Origin: Paraniabella ginsengisoli
GTDB lineage: Bacteria > Bacteroidota > Bacteroidia > Chitinophagales > Chitinophagaceae
Assembly (NCBI RefSeq): GCF_022513635.1
Contig: NZ_JAKWBL010000001.1
Coordinates: forward strand, 1,922,001 to 1,986,000
Length of the DNA: 64,000 nucleotides
Direction of reading: 5' to 3'
The notes under the pieces are model-generated. The model was not told where the DNA came from and made no database searches. It was given only the letters and a program-made list of their open reading frames with translations. Numbering within the stretch: position 1 is the first letter of the stretch; each line of letters begins with the position of its first letter. The position numbers and the translations under genes were made by a program. Of the stretch, positions 11,471 to 22,674 are shown in pieces.

Positions 11471-13521
11471 TTAATAATGGAATGCGCCTAATTCGGCAAA
11501 TGCTGTGTTATTATTGCCATCTGCTGTGTTACGCGGCCAGCGCCATCTGAAATATTTGAAAGTTGCAGATTCCGACAAATCAATATACTGCTTGGCTTCG
11601 GCTTCGGGTACGGCACTATTTTGCGCAGTTTTAAGTGTATAGGTGCCTAATGATGTCCACGTATTACCATCCAGGCTGGTTTCGATTGTTATGGACGGTA
11701 AGTGGTTACTATTACCACTCTTTCTTTGAACAATATAAAAACCATCAGCAGTAATAGCTGTGCTGCCGGTTTGAACAATCGCTGAAAAGGGATATGAGCT
11801 CGATTCCGTTCTTCCATTAGTATTTGGTGTTGCACCTGCAGTATTAGGTCCCGAATAACATCCGTTAAAGCAACTGCACCATATGGAATTTAAATTGCCA
11901 TCCAAAAGATTTTGAGGGCCGTAAGTTGATAATGGAGATCTAATATTAGTAATCGAATTTACAGTCCATCCCAGGTTCACGCCAGGCGCACCTGCACCAA
12001 ATTCAATTCTCGGCGCTATCGACTCATCGCCCCCTTTGTTTGTGATTGGATTATACATCCACAAGTTGGTTTTTAATTTGGGAAAGCCTTTAGCTGCGAT
12101 TGCATTTCTTGAAGTCTGACTAACTTTTAAACCCCATTCCCGCATAAACCTATACATATCTGTTTTAGTATATTCGCTTAGGCGCTCATAATAAAAGTCT
12201 ATTTTAGACTGATCGTCAATTGATGTAAATCGCGCGTTTCTGGCAGCTGTGGCCAAATAAGTCATAAACTCATAGCCATATTTTTCAAAAACCTGGGCAT
12301 AGAAAGAAAGCCTTGGGTAAAACTGTCCCAGATTTGTTAATACAGACCAATCCTTAGCTGTTGTATCCAATGCAACAAAAGAAGCGGCGCTTGGACTTTG
12401 TCCACCGAGGCCGTACCAGCCTTCATTTAGCGGCCCTGGAATATAATTATAAATTGAAGATTTTTTAAGTGAAAAAGATTATTAGAAACTTCGCCATTAT
12501 TATTAAATGTCCAGGTAGATCCCATTTGCATATTATGTCCTATTTCATGAAATACACCCCAGTTAGATTGCTCTAGCTCGCCAATGGTAACTGCTTGTCT
12601 AAAATAATTGGAAGTCTGCCCCGCTACAACAGGAGATCCGCTGTGCATCGCTCCTACAGAGGGTTGTATGTCAAAAACAACTCTCCAGGGCAAGTATGGC
12701 GTGCGATGCCTGACGTCGGGATTATTGTCTGTTAAACCATACCAGTCGTAGAAGACGGCTTTTATTAAAGAATCCCATTTTGCCATCAAAGCTGTGGGAT
12801 TTTGCACAGGAACAATTGACAGGTTGCTTTTAGGTAGCGTAAAACAAATGCGCTTTCCAACTAGTTCAAAAAACGGAACAGTGGTATTATTTATCATTTG
12901 ACGCCATTCCGCGTCTGTCGTTTTTCCCAGAATAAAATTCGCTCCTGCGCATACACCGGTAAATGTCATTGGTACAACTTGCCCCAATGGTTTTTGTGGT
13001 ATTATATAGATCAATCCGCCATACAAATTTCTTATATAGTTAACTCCCGGATACAATGTTTTTCTGATAAATATGACAGGATCTCTTTGCAAAACTTCTT
13101 TACCTGTAAGATTATCTGTATGCGAACCAATCTGGACAGATAAACCATATATTCCTGCTGGTACTACAATTTTAATTAACTCACCTGCAGGAGCCCAGAG
13201 ACCAGTGCTAACCCAGTTTGTTGGCGCCACAGAGATCCGCAAGTCGGATGATGTAGCTGTTTCGTACGCTAAATCTATATTAAGCGTTGTATCTTGAATT
13301 CGCTTTTGATCGGGGCTTACCATGCCCGGATATATTTGCGCTGCTGTAAATTTAGACGCATCAATACGATCCATTGCTGTGTCAATTTCCAATCCTGTAG
13401 AATCTTCATACCCCACAGAACCCACGCCGTTTTCAAAATCATAGCCATACTTCTTCTTACAACTTAAAACTATCACAACAGCGACAAGTATTAATAAAAG
13501 CGTACTTTTCAATTGCTTCAT
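11471..13521 (-). CDS. M60-family metallopeptidase lipoprotein with F5/8 (discoidin) domain
   Basis: Secreted zinc peptidase of the M60 (enhancin/mucinase-like) family, whose known members cut O-glycosylated proteins. It has a lipobox (VVIVLSC, then KKK), an M60 N-terminal beta region, and the gluzincin motif HEIGHNMQ with a downstream Glu in NNGEVSNN. A C-terminal discoidin-like galactose-binding domain follows (about residues 525-680, from NLGWTVNSITN to FRWRWPRN). About 683 residues after repair. The frame breaks at the six-base run 12461-12466; the repaired reading LKKSSIYNYIPGPLNEGWYG continues the M60 domain. It sits between two LamG lipoproteins, with gaps of 20 and 27 bases. The substrate is inferred to be a glycoprotein; fucosidases in the locus fit that. 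Confidence 0.88.
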
Positions 13522-13548
13522 TTTTCCTTTTTTAAATAATAAACAGGA

Positions 13549-15315
13549 TTAATTGGATTCCCCAGTTGATCTATAAGTTGGCGTAATAAGTTTTCCATCC
13601 AAACGGTATGGCTCTACGTTGAATATGCCTAACCAGGTATAAATGAATCGTGGAATATCTATGGAATAAGGGATCTTATTTTTTTCAACTTCAGGATAAG
13701 TAGTACAAACAGTAGCGCCTGAAGTTATATTAATACCACTCCAGATAGCACCTGCGCTAAACTTCATATCTCTTTTGTTGGATGAATAATCTAAAAATAT
13801 TTTTTCTGATGATTCTCTTGAATTTATTCCAACTCCCGGCCAATAACCGATGAGATCGTTGGTATACGGTTCGTCAGGATTTACATAAGTTTTGCAGTAG
13901 TTGGTCTTAATGTAGTTTTCTGGAAGTGCTACGTTATATATTCTTATATCAAACATCCTAACCCTATGTCCATAAGCGCCATAAGATGGAGCACCTCCAA
14001 CAACCATGTTTGAGCTAGTTGTACCAGAAGATCCGGTTATATCAGTAGGTGAATTTGAAGCCGCCCCATTCAAGAATGTTCGCATGTACCTTTTGTTGGC
14101 ACTATCATAGATTCTTACTGTGAATGTATTCCACACGCCCAATTCATAAACCGGACCAGTATTAGATTTTCCTCCAAGTCTAAAATCCCAATCATTCCGG
14201 CCATCAGAATGCAGTACGAACGCCCATCCTAAGTTTGGGCTGTTTCCGGCGGCGGAACTACTTTTTGACATTACACTTGGCAGGAGGCTGCCTCGCTGAG
14301 AAAAATTAGCTTTAAATTGAAGCGTATAATTACCAGATGATCCCAGGTTATATAACGATGCTGAAACCGTATCAATTATACCTGATCTGTCCTGTGGACC
14401 TAACTCTTCAGGTGACGTTCCATTAACAGAATAATTTCTTATATCTGGCACAGGGTAATAATCCAGATTAAAATTAGGGTTAGAAATAATAATAAAACCA
14501 TTTCTTTCCGTATTAGAAAATTCAGATCCATCATCTTCGTTTTCTCCTAAAGTATATTTTCCTCCTTTGTTGGAAGCAATGATGACTACCCAATTTTCTG
14601 AAGCGATTGTTGCACGTTGTTTAACAGCGTTTAATAAAGAACCCAGGAAACTGTCGAAAGATTGTAACGCCGAAAGATAGGCCGTAGAATTAGGGCCATA
14701 ACCGCTTGCATCACCCGCTTTTTTAGCCCGAAATTGAGTAACAACAACTGAAGACACAGTAGTGACAAGAGCCGACGCTGTAGCGTTCTTCACTGTTTCA
14801 TCAGACTCAAGCAGATTTTTCTCCGTTGCATTTTTTACCAGATTATTAAATATAAAATCCGATTGAACAAATGCGCTTGTCTTAAGGTTGGCATTAACGG
14901 CTATCAAATTATCAGCAAATGATGGAAATTCATCAAGATTGTTTTCTTCTGTGGCTGCGATAACGCCATGTTTGGCTTTACGTACTCCTGTAAACATATC
15001 GGCGTAGGTTGTTGCATCAAGGTTGCTGCTATCCGTAAGGCTCGCTCCGGAAAAAATAGCGGTTTTTGTTATATTGCTAATATTAGGATAAATATTATCC
15101 CTGACTGACTGATCAATAATTACTTTGCCAATACCAGCATCAACAACAACATATAATATCTTATTTTGAGATGAAGCGTGATGTACAGTAGTATCAGGAA
15201 CAGCACTAGTATTGATCCGGGAATCAAAATCCCTGTTGCATGACGTAAATGCCAGCGCCGTAATCAGACAGTAAACAATAAAAAACTTTATTAATTTAAT
15301 ATGCATACTATTCAT
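13549..15315 (-). CDS. Lipoprotein with degenerate alkaline-phosphatase-like domain and LamG domain (copy 2)
   Basis: Uninterrupted paralogue of 9688-11450, about 588 residues from the start at 15315. A lipobox (ALAFTSC) is followed by a phosphatase-fold domain: KILYVVVDAGIGK (the expected metal Asp is present), DATTYADMFTG with a possible Thr nucleophile, KAKHGV, and WVVIIASNKGGKY in place of the SDHG metal motif. A LamG jelly roll follows (YNLGSSGNYTLQFKANFS, FTVRIYDSANKRYMRTFLNG, LIGYWPG). An earlier in-frame ATG at 15354 lies inside the preceding gene; 15315 or 15306 gives a better signal peptide. Likely a surface glycan-binding protein. Whether it retains phosphoesterase activity is doubtful. 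Confidence 0.8.
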   Translation of the reverse strand: MNSMHIKLIKFFIVYCLITALAFTSCNRDFDSRINTSAVPDTTVHHASSQNKILYVVVDAGIGKVIIDQSVRDNIYPNISNITKTAIFSGASLTDSSNLDATTYADMFTGVRKAKHGVIAATEENNLDEFPSFADNLIAVNANLKTSAFVQSDFIFNNLVKNATEKNLLESDETVKNATASALVTTVSSVVVTQFRAKKAGDASGYGPNSTAYLSALQSFDSFLGSLLNAVKQRATIASENWVVIIASNKGGKYTLGENEDDGSEFSNTERNGFIIISNPNFNLDYYPVPDIRNYSVNGTSPEELGPQDRSGIIDTVSASLYNLGSSGNYTLQFKANFSQRGSLLPSVMSKSSSAAGNSPNLGWAFVLHSDGRNDWDFRLGGKSNTGPVYELGVWNTFTVRIYDSANKRYMRTFLNGAASNSPTDITGSSGTTSSNMVVGGAPSYGAYGHRVRMFDIRIYNVALPENYIKTNYCKTYVNPDEPYTNDLIGYWPGVGINSRESSEKIFLDYSSNKRDMKFSAGAIWSGINITSGATVCTTYPEVEKNKIPYSIDIPRFIYTWLGIFNVEPYRLDGKLITPTYRSTGESN

Positions 15316-15317
15316 TT

Positions 15318-16922
15318 TTAATTTCCAAAAACAAGTTTTATAATTCCGCCACATTTTTGTCCCTCAAATGTGTCAATATACCCCACAAGAATCGCTGCCG
15401 GAAGGCCACCTATACCTGATTTCGTTTCTATCATTTTATAAGCAATACCATTAAAGGCTCCGGTGCTATTATAGTTAACAGCTAATGAACCGTTGGCATT
15501 CAACACCATCAAGCCCTTGCGTGTAATATTGTTGTACTTTTCAAAACCTCCGGTAACTATAATCAGTCCATTAGATAACTGACTTGCAAACGTTGGTATA
15601 CCACCTGTAAATGCGCCTGTTGTTTTAAATCCGGCATCCAAAGAACCATCATCATTTAAAATAGCGATATTGTTGATACTCGCACCGTTATAATCGGTAA
15701 AGCTTCCTGCTATGATAAATTTCTGTGTAGTGCTATTGTAGGTAATACTGCTGATCGATTCATTGGCCGCTAATCCCGAACGGAAGGTCTGATCGATCGA
15801 TCCATCTACATTTAAGCGCACAATCCTATTGCATGCAGTTCCGTTAAAAGATGTGAATGATCCTACAACAATAAGCTTGCCGTCACCTTGCATATAAGAA
15901 TCAGAAATACTTCCATTAAAGCCTGTCAGTTTTTTGGTTGGATCAGCTTTATTAAACAGATAATTAGAATCTAACGTTCCATTTAAAAACATACGGCTTA
16001 TGGAAATTACAGGTGAATATGCTATAAGCTTATTATCTTTTGTAGAGCGTTCATAAAAATATTGCGAATAGCCTGACATACTGCCGACAGCAGTAACCTG
16101 GTTATTGTAATAATACAGTTTATTGATAAATCCACTAAGATTACCTATAAATTGCGGCACAGTATCTTTTGCATAAGAAGGATCTGAAATATCAGGAGCA
16201 ACATAGAGATCAACAATCCTGGTTCTTAAAGAACCGGACCCGGTTAACAATGTAATATTGTTCATGTCAGATACACTATCGAACATAGAAAAAAGCCCAC
16301 CGATCATCAGGTCTGAATTGGGAAGCTTTATAATTGATGATATAGACCCTGCTGACAATGCATTGCCCGCAGTTAATCCATCTACTTTTTCGCCTGAACT
16401 ATTAATTTTTGCTAAACCTCCCAAAGTTGAATTTAAATTATACGAACTAAAATTTCCTGCAATGATGTACTGGTCATTATCCCGCAGGATATCATAAACG
16501 ATCCCGTTTGTTCCAAGCCCTGATTTAAAAGTAGCATCACGATATAACTTTCCTTCGATATATATATTAGGCCCCTGAAACACTTGCCCGTCAACCCTTA
16601 ATGATGCAGCACCGGAACTAACGTTTTGAGGTAACGTAATCGTTATAGTGCTATCAGTGATATTTTTTATAGATGCTTCAAGATCGCTAGCTAGAAATTT
16701 AATATCCTTTGCATTAGCCATCTTCAAGCCATCTACATAAAAGGTCATGTCCTGCCCGGCAATTCCCCGCGACGGCATAGGTGTTTTGTTTAAAAAACTG
16801 ATTGCTAAAAGTGATTGCCCTCCTTCATAAGGATCCGGAAAGACTTCATCTTTTTTACAGCCTGCCAACTGAGAGATAAATAATGTTACCGCTGCAGTAA
16901 TTATATAACAATAGATTTTCAT
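15318..16922 (-). CDS. DUF5008-like lipoprotein with delta-60 repeats
   Basis: Uninterrupted 534-residue lipoprotein (lipobox SQLAGC, then KKDE). The N-terminal part (about 35-130) looks like an IPT/TIG immunoglobulin fold (FYVDGLKMANAKDIKF, DSTITITLPQNVSSGAASL). The rest is a series of delta-60 type beta-propeller repeats, each like GKLIVVGSFTSFNG, then IVRLNVDGSIDQTFRSG, then YIIAGNF or IIVTGGF. Such proteins sit in the SusE/SusF position next to SusD-FAS1 pairs in Chitinophagaceae and are presumed cell-surface binding proteins. It follows the FAS1 gene after a 132-base gap and almost touches 13549-15315. I recognise the architecture, not a biochemical function. Confidence 0.78.
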   Translation of the reverse strand: MKIYCYIITAAVTLFISQLAGCKKDEVFPDPYEGGQSLLAISFLNKTPMPSRGIAGQDMTFYVDGLKMANAKDIKFLASDLEASIKNITDSTITITLPQNVSSGAASLRVDGQVFQGPNIYIEGKLYRDATFKSGLGTNGIVYDILRDNDQYIIAGNFSSYNLNSTLGGLAKINSSGEKVDGLTAGNALSAGSISSIIKLPNSDLMIGGLFSMFDSVSDMNNITLLTGSGSLRTRIVDLYVAPDISDPSYAKDTVPQFIGNLSGFINKLYYYNNQVTAVGSMSGYSQYFYERSTKDNKLIAYSPVISISRMFLNGTLDSNYLFNKADPTKKLTGFNGSISDSYMQGDGKLIVVGSFTSFNGTACNRIVRLNVDGSIDQTFRSGLAANESISSITYNSTTQKFIIAGSFTDYNGASINNIAILNDDGSLDAGFKTTGAFTGGIPTFASQLSNGLIIVTGGFEKYNNITRKGLMVLNANGSLAVNYNSTGAFNGIAYKMIETKSGIGGLPAAILVGYIDTFEGQKCGGIIKLVFGN

Positions 16923-17054
16923 CAGCTTATTTTATATTTTTTGATCGTTCGACAGAATCTGCGTTATAATGTTTTTTATTTACTTCTCGTAGTAAGTAGT
17001 AAAACAAGGACACGAGATTTATTTTTCAGATAAAAGTATTCGCAAACAATTAAT

Positions 17055-17789
17055 CTATCCCCGCTTCGTCTGCCGATTGTGCAAACCTGAAAGGAAAAAC
17101 CCAAAAGTGTGTTGCCTGTATTTTAAAATATGTACTCTTCCATTGTCGGGGGCAATATCTGAAGTAGCGACAGGCGCATTAAACCAGGACACTCCCGCTG
17201 TCCCACCATAATCGTACAAATAGGATAACATTAACTGTCTGTAGCCTTTATACTTTAATATAATGTCGTCTGTAAGATCTCCGGAAGTTCCATTATTATT
17301 TACGGCGTCATTAAAGATCACCCCAACGTTCATGACCTGGTTATCTATTGTTTCGAGAAGGTTTCCGCGATAGGTGTCTAATGCAAGTGTATCAATTTGA
17401 TTATAATCTCTTAAACCACGATTACTGGGAAAAATATACATACTTAAATACTTTTTCCATACAGCAGGTTTGATTTGTTCGAACCGGGTTACGCTGTCAC
17501 GCCCTCTTTCCAACTGAAATTCATTTACGTATTTAATGATCTTATCAAAGCAAGGATCTGGTGGTGCAAAAAAAGTTACTGTTTCATTTTGTAGTGTTGT
17601 CTCTAAACCAGCATGTTTTATAACCCGCACAAGGGTATCGAAATAAAATGGATCTTGTTCCAGATACTTCATAACAGATCCGTCAAACCTGGGGTCTTCA
17701 ATACCGCTATCCACATAATAATCCTTTTTGCACGATAGCATTGATAGTGAGAGTATAAAAACAAAGCCGATATAATATCTTCGTTTCAT
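17055..17789 (-). CDS. Fasciclin (FAS1)-domain lipoprotein (copy a)
   Basis: A lipoprotein (SMLSC, then KKDYY) with one fasciclin/FAS1 domain, an adhesion or binding fold. The FAS1 hallmark appears as NETVTFFAPPDPCFDKII, and the C-terminal FAS1 strand as NGRVHILKYRQHTFGFF. It lies between SusD3 and the DUF5008-like gene, matching copy b at 23705-24388, which lies between SusD2 and the DUF5007-like gene. The last residues (LSGLHNRQTKRG) look out of frame. Adding one T to the run near the end gives FGFFPFRFAQSADEAGID with a stop at 17050, closer to the ending of copy b, so the true stop may be five bases further left. Confidence 0.82.
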   Translation of the reverse strand: MKRRYYIGFVFILSLSMLSCKKDYYVDSGIEDPRFDGSVMKYLEQDPFYFDTLVRVIKHAGLETTLQNETVTFFAPPDPCFDKIIKYVNEFQLERGRDSVTRFEQIKPAVWKKYLSMYIFPSNRGLRDYNQIDTLALDTYRGNLLETIDNQVMNVGVIFNDAVNNNGTSGDLTDDIILKYKGYRQLMLSYLYDYGGTAGVSWFNAPVATSDIAPDNGRVHILKYRQHTFGFFLSGLHNRQTKRG

Positions 17790-17840
17790 GTGTTTATTTT
17801 TCTTGAGTTTTACCAGATGTATTTTATAGCGTACTCCTAA

Positions 17841-19469
17841 TTAGTTCCAGTAATTATTTAATTGGATTAATGGATTGCTCGTCTGCGCTTTTTTATTGAT
17901 AGGCCAGGTCCAGGCACCTTGTAAAAACTGGCCATAGGACATGCTGTTGGTGTAGTTATATTTTGGATTATAAATTTTACCACTACGTACCATGTCATAA
18001 TAATAATGTCCTTCGCCCATTAGCTCCTTACATCTTTCATAAAAAATAGCGTCTAATAAATCTCCGTCGCCAGGGTTGGCGGGAAAAGCAGGAGCTCCGG
18101 CTCTTGATCTAATTCTGTTAAGTAATTCAGCCGCTTTATCATTTAATGCGGGAGATGAAGAGCCATCGGTATTTCCGGCAACGGACATGGAAGCCAACGC
18201 TTCGGCCTGTAGTAAAATAGCATCAGGATAACGAAATATAAAATAGTTATTACTTAACGCATTGTCACCACCCTTAGGCCCTAAAGCAATGTTGTAAAAT
18301 TTAAGCATCTGCGAATTGGCCGCATACATCGTATTGGTATTATTGAATGTGAACCAGGCTTTAATGCGTTCGTCTGCCTGATCTTCAGGATACAATGTTT
18401 TCAGATAATTACTCATATAATTCATCTCAACGTTGTCTTCCAAACTATTTGCATCACTATTATTTGTTAAGTTACTTTCCCATATCACAGTTCCTGCATA
18501 GGTCATTCTCCGGTTTTGAGGATAAAGGCCATAGTTAACATTCTGAGGAATCTCGAAAAGACCCTCTTGCGATCTTCCCTGAAATACAGTGAATATCTGA
18601 TCAATAGGATATAATCTTAACACACCCAACCCCAGCTCTCCTTCGTTATATAATACATCACCTAATTCATCTACCTTTTGATAATAACTAAGCGCGTTGG
18701 TTTTATCAAAACCGGCCAACCACATATTCAGATGCATTTCTAACGCTAGCGCACTGCTTTGCATTGCACGTATCGCTCTGTATGTGGGATCAGGATAGGC
18801 CCATGGCAAATCTGCTCTGTGCTTTTCAAGATCGGCTATGCAGTTTTTTGCCACCTCAACATGACTGGCCCGCGGCAAAGAACTTTCGTTATAAGCATTT
18901 GTGAAATAAGGCACATCGCCATACAATCTTATCAAATAGAAGTAAGACAAACACCGCATGAATACGGCTTCGGCCTGATATTGTTTTACAATTTTATCAG
19001 ATAAGCCTGCGTCTTTTTCCTGAACATTTGGTGCCTCTTCATATAGTATATTAGCCGCCTGAACTACTTTAAATAAGGGCGACCAATCATCAACAAGATC
19101 CCAACGAGTGTTTCTTTGCCACCATTCTTTTATCGCATCATAAGTAGGACTAGTACGGCTGGCATCAGCAGCTATTGCACTTTTAAGATCATTTTTAGAC
19201 AGAAAGGCTACATCACCACGAGGAGGATATGCAGCTCCCACTGTTACAGGAGCGCACCTAACATCTCCCATAAAAAGAATAGCGCTTTTCATCGCAAATT
19301 CATCTTTGAATATGCGGTACACGTCGTTTGTAAAACTTTCTACATCTGCCTGGGTTTCCCAAAAATTATTTCCCGACAGATCATCCAATGGAGTTACATT
19401 CAGAAACTTTTTGCAACCGGCCACAACAGTTAACAAAAGGCCCAATAACACTAAATATTTTGTCTTCAT
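17841..19469 (-). CDS. SusD/RagB-family lipoprotein (SusD3), complete
   Basis: Uninterrupted 542-residue SusD homologue. Lipobox VVAGC, then KKFLNVTPLDDLSGNNFWETQAD, the classical SusD N-terminus. TPR-like helices follow, with the C-terminal signature IFRYPDAILLQAEALASM and YERCKELMGEGHYYYDMVRSG. It is a surface glycan-binding partner of SusC3, which ends 11 bases upstream. It belongs to the second Sus block (SusC3-SusD3-FAS1a-DUF5008). Confidence 0.95.
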   Translation of the reverse strand: MKTKYLVLLGLLLTVVAGCKKFLNVTPLDDLSGNNFWETQADVESFTNDVYRIFKDEFAMKSAILFMGDVRCAPVTVGAAYPPRGDVAFLSKNDLKSAIAADASRTSPTYDAIKEWWQRNTRWDLVDDWSPLFKVVQAANILYEEAPNVQEKDAGLSDKIVKQYQAEAVFMRCLSYFYLIRLYGDVPYFTNAYNESSLPRASHVEVAKNCIADLEKHRADLPWAYPDPTYRAIRAMQSSALALEMHLNMWLAGFDKTNALSYYQKVDELGDVLYNEGELGLGVLRLYPIDQIFTVFQGRSQEGLFEIPQNVNYGLYPQNRRMTYAGTVIWESNLTNNSDANSLEDNVEMNYMSNYLKTLYPEDQADERIKAWFTFNNTNTMYAANSQMLKFYNIALGPKGGDNALSNNYFIFRYPDAILLQAEALASMSVAGNTDGSSSPALNDKAAELLNRIRSRAGAPAFPANPGDGDLLDAIFYERCKELMGEGHYYYDMVRSGKIYNPKYNYTNSMSYGQFLQGAWTWPINKKAQTSNPLIQLNNYWN

Positions 19470-19480
19470 TTTTATACTAA

Positions 19481-22400
19481 TTAAAATTGAACATTTAAGC
19501 CAAGGGTGAAAGAGCGCCGTATGGGATACCCATCTGATCTGTCTCTACCCAGATCTGTTACATTCTCTGGATTGGGTCCTGAATATTGTGAAAAAGTGTA
19601 CACGTTATTTGCCGTGAAATATATTCGGGAATAATTGATACCGTATCGCAATGTTTTTTCTTTTGGAACATTATACCCCAACGTCACTGTGTTAAGTTTA
19701 ACATAGGAGCCGTCTTCCTGGAAAAGAGTTTGGTTAAACCGGAATGGTTTGATGGCTTCACTTCTTGTAAAGTCATATGGATTGGGATATGTAGCATCTG
19801 CGTCTCCAGGACCCTGCCAGAAATCATAATCGCCGACAGGTACTAATGCCGCGTCATTTTGTGAAGCCAGAGGGTTATTATAACTGGCCAGCCTTTGTGC
19901 TAATGAGTTATTAAGTATATCTCGTCCCGCAGTTATGGATACATTGAATGATAATGTAAAAGCCGCATAAGTAACCATAGACTGAAAACCTCCTGTGAAT
20001 TTGGGGAATGAATTTCCCGCAACCACCATGTCTCTTTCATCAAGAATATAGTTGCCGTCTAAGTCTGTCCAATAAGGATCGCCTCCCTTGAAAAACACTT
20101 TGTTTCCACTTGCATCAAGTGTGTAATAAGGAAACCCTGTTGACGGATCTACCGGCACTGAGGCATCGTCAGGAAAAACACCTCTATAATGATACAATAC
20201 GTTTGAGTTGGCATTTCTTCCGAGACGTTTAAGTATGTTTTGATTTATTCCATCAACTGCATTTGGATCTTCATCGATTAGTTGTCTTGTATCATTAGGC
20301 AACCTTGTAAGTATATTATTGTTAAAACCTCCGTTAGCAGAAATATTCCAACGAACTTTTTCAGTGTTTATTGGTCTGTAGGTAAAAGTAAACTCATACC
20401 CATAATTAACCTGGCTGAAATAGTTTGTTTTATATTTTTGGAAACCATTGTGATCGGCTATTTCGATATTGAAAATCTCATTGTCAATTTGATTATAATA
20501 AGATTCGAGTATAGTTGAGAATTTTCCGTTCAGGAAACCTGCCTCAAGTCCATAACTCATTCCGGTGGTGATCCTCGGCAGAAGATCGACATTAGGCAAA
20601 TATTCCCAGTTCAGTCCGGTTGATGGGTTATTATTATATTGGCCTGAAGTTACGTAGCGACCATAAGCGTCAAATATTGTTCCCGAAGGCACCATGTTTC
20701 TACCCCAGTTAGCTCTTACGGAGGAGAATCAATCCAACTCAAACTTTCCATGAATTTTTCCTTATCAAAATTCCATCTTACCCCGATTGCAGGTGCTTTT
20801 ACATAAGGTTGATTAGGTCCATTGGTAGAACTGCCTTCTAACCGATAGCTAAGATCTAATACATATTTCTTTCTGAAGTTGTACTGAAATGTACCACCAT
20901 AACCCAATAACCTTCGTTCGTAGTTGTTATTTAATACACCTCCCCTGCGTTCAAAATTTGATATAAAACCAAGAGGGCCTTCATATTGATCGTTAGGGGT
21001 TCCAGACTGCTGCTGGGCTTTAGCCATAAACTTTTCGATGTTGGCTTCAGAAAAAGCAAACGCATTAATCAAATGATCTTCACCAAATGTAGTTGTATAA
21101 TTTAAAGAACTTCTGTTGTTGAGGCCTTCTCTACGACTGTCATATGCATATCTTAATGAATAATTATTATTCACTGCAGCAGGTGTAAAGTTGTTAGCTC
21201 TGTCTGTAGTGAAATCATAACTCAGGTTATTTTGCAGGTTTAACCCTTTTAGTAATTCGTAACGGACATCGATATTAGCTGCTAATCTTCCAGACTTATT
21301 CTCATTATCAGTTTGAGAAACGCCTAATGCTGTTGTATTACCACTAAAAAATGAAGGAGGAGGTAATAGTGAACTTGCAGATGCGGCAGTGGCTACCCCA
21401 CCCTGCATCATACCCGTACCACTGCCCAAATTTTGATTACCCAATGAGGCTGTTATCGAAGTAAATAATCTAAATCGAGTAGTAGGCATGTATTCAGTAT
21501 TCATACTCATTGTATATCTTGAGAATCCTGTATTGGCCACAATACCTTTTTCATTGTAATAAGAGAGATTAGCTTTATAGTTAAACTTAGTATCACCACC
21601 AGCCGCAGCAACATTATGCGTCATGTTAAACTGTGGCTTTATAAATATTGATTGCCAGTTAGTGGAATTATTATAATAAGGATTTAAATAGTCTGTTAGA
21701 AAAGGAGATTCATCTATCCTGTCCCGGCCTGCATATAATGTAGAATCATTCTCTAATATTTGTTTTATTTTTATGGCCCTTTCATCCTTACCACCCAACA
21801 CTTTCTTTAATTCCGGGGGCACGTTTAAAACAAAATTTCCGGTATAGGTGATAATAGGTTTTTAGAACGCCCTCTTTTGGTTGCAATTACAATTACACCA
21901 TTGGCGCCACGTGATCCATAAATAGAAGTTGCCATTGCATCTTTTAAGAAAGACATTTCTTCTATATCTTCTGGCGGAATTAATGAAATAGGGCTGATGC
22001 CAGGACCACCCTGATTAAATCCATATTCAAAGTTGGTGTTGGGATCAAAGGGAACACCGTCTATTACAAATAATGGTGAAGAAGGCGAAAGGAACGCATC
22101 ATTACCACCGCCTGAAACATTGGCGTTCGATGCACCTCGAATAAAAATTGAAGAACTGAAGCCTGGCGTACCTGTAGTATTCTGAATATTAACACCAGCC
22201 ACACGTCCCTGCATCAACTCCATTACATTAGAAGTCGGAATATCCTGAATGTCCTTACCACTTATGGTTACACTTGAACCGGTACTAAATTGTTTCTGTC
22301 TTTTTTGAAAACCTTGTACAACAACCTGTTCCATACTGCCTTCTTTTGCAGTTAGTATAACTTCAATGAATGATCGGCCATTTACATTGATACGTTCGTT

Positions 22401-22634
22401 TTCATATCCTGTAAAGGAAATAATGAGTGTAGCTTTCGATGGTACGCTAACCGTAAATTCTCCTTTTTCATTGGTAACAGCAATACCAGTTTCATTTTTA
22501 CCAATACTGATAGTGGCACCACTTACAGGTTGGTTGATGTCTTTGCTTTTAACAATTCCGCTTATCGTTATGGTAGTTTGTGACATAACACACAGGCTTA
22601 ATAAAGAGAATAAAGCAGCAAGTACTAATTTCAT
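19481..22634 (-). CDS. SusC/RagA TonB-dependent transporter (SusC3)
   Basis: TonB-linked outer-membrane importer, about 1051 residues after repair. From 22634: signal peptide (KLVLAALFSLLSLCVMSQ), carboxypeptidase-like domain (ISGIVKSKDINQPVSGATI), EQVVVQGFQKRQK TonB-box region, plug with ATSIYGSRGANGVIVIATKRG, then barrel, ending LGLNVQF. Two frame breaks: a five-base run at 21859-21863 (repair gives RSKKPIITYTGNFVLNVPPE) and a short TT near 20726-20730 (repair gives DFSSVRANWGRN). The second is not in a long homopolymer, so a real mutation there is less easily dismissed. I reject the upstream ATG at 22688 because it overlaps the preceding gene and spoils the signal peptide. Confidence 0.92.
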
Positions 22635-22674
22635 GAAAATATGATTATGATCTTTTGGAAAAATTTTCTCGTCG

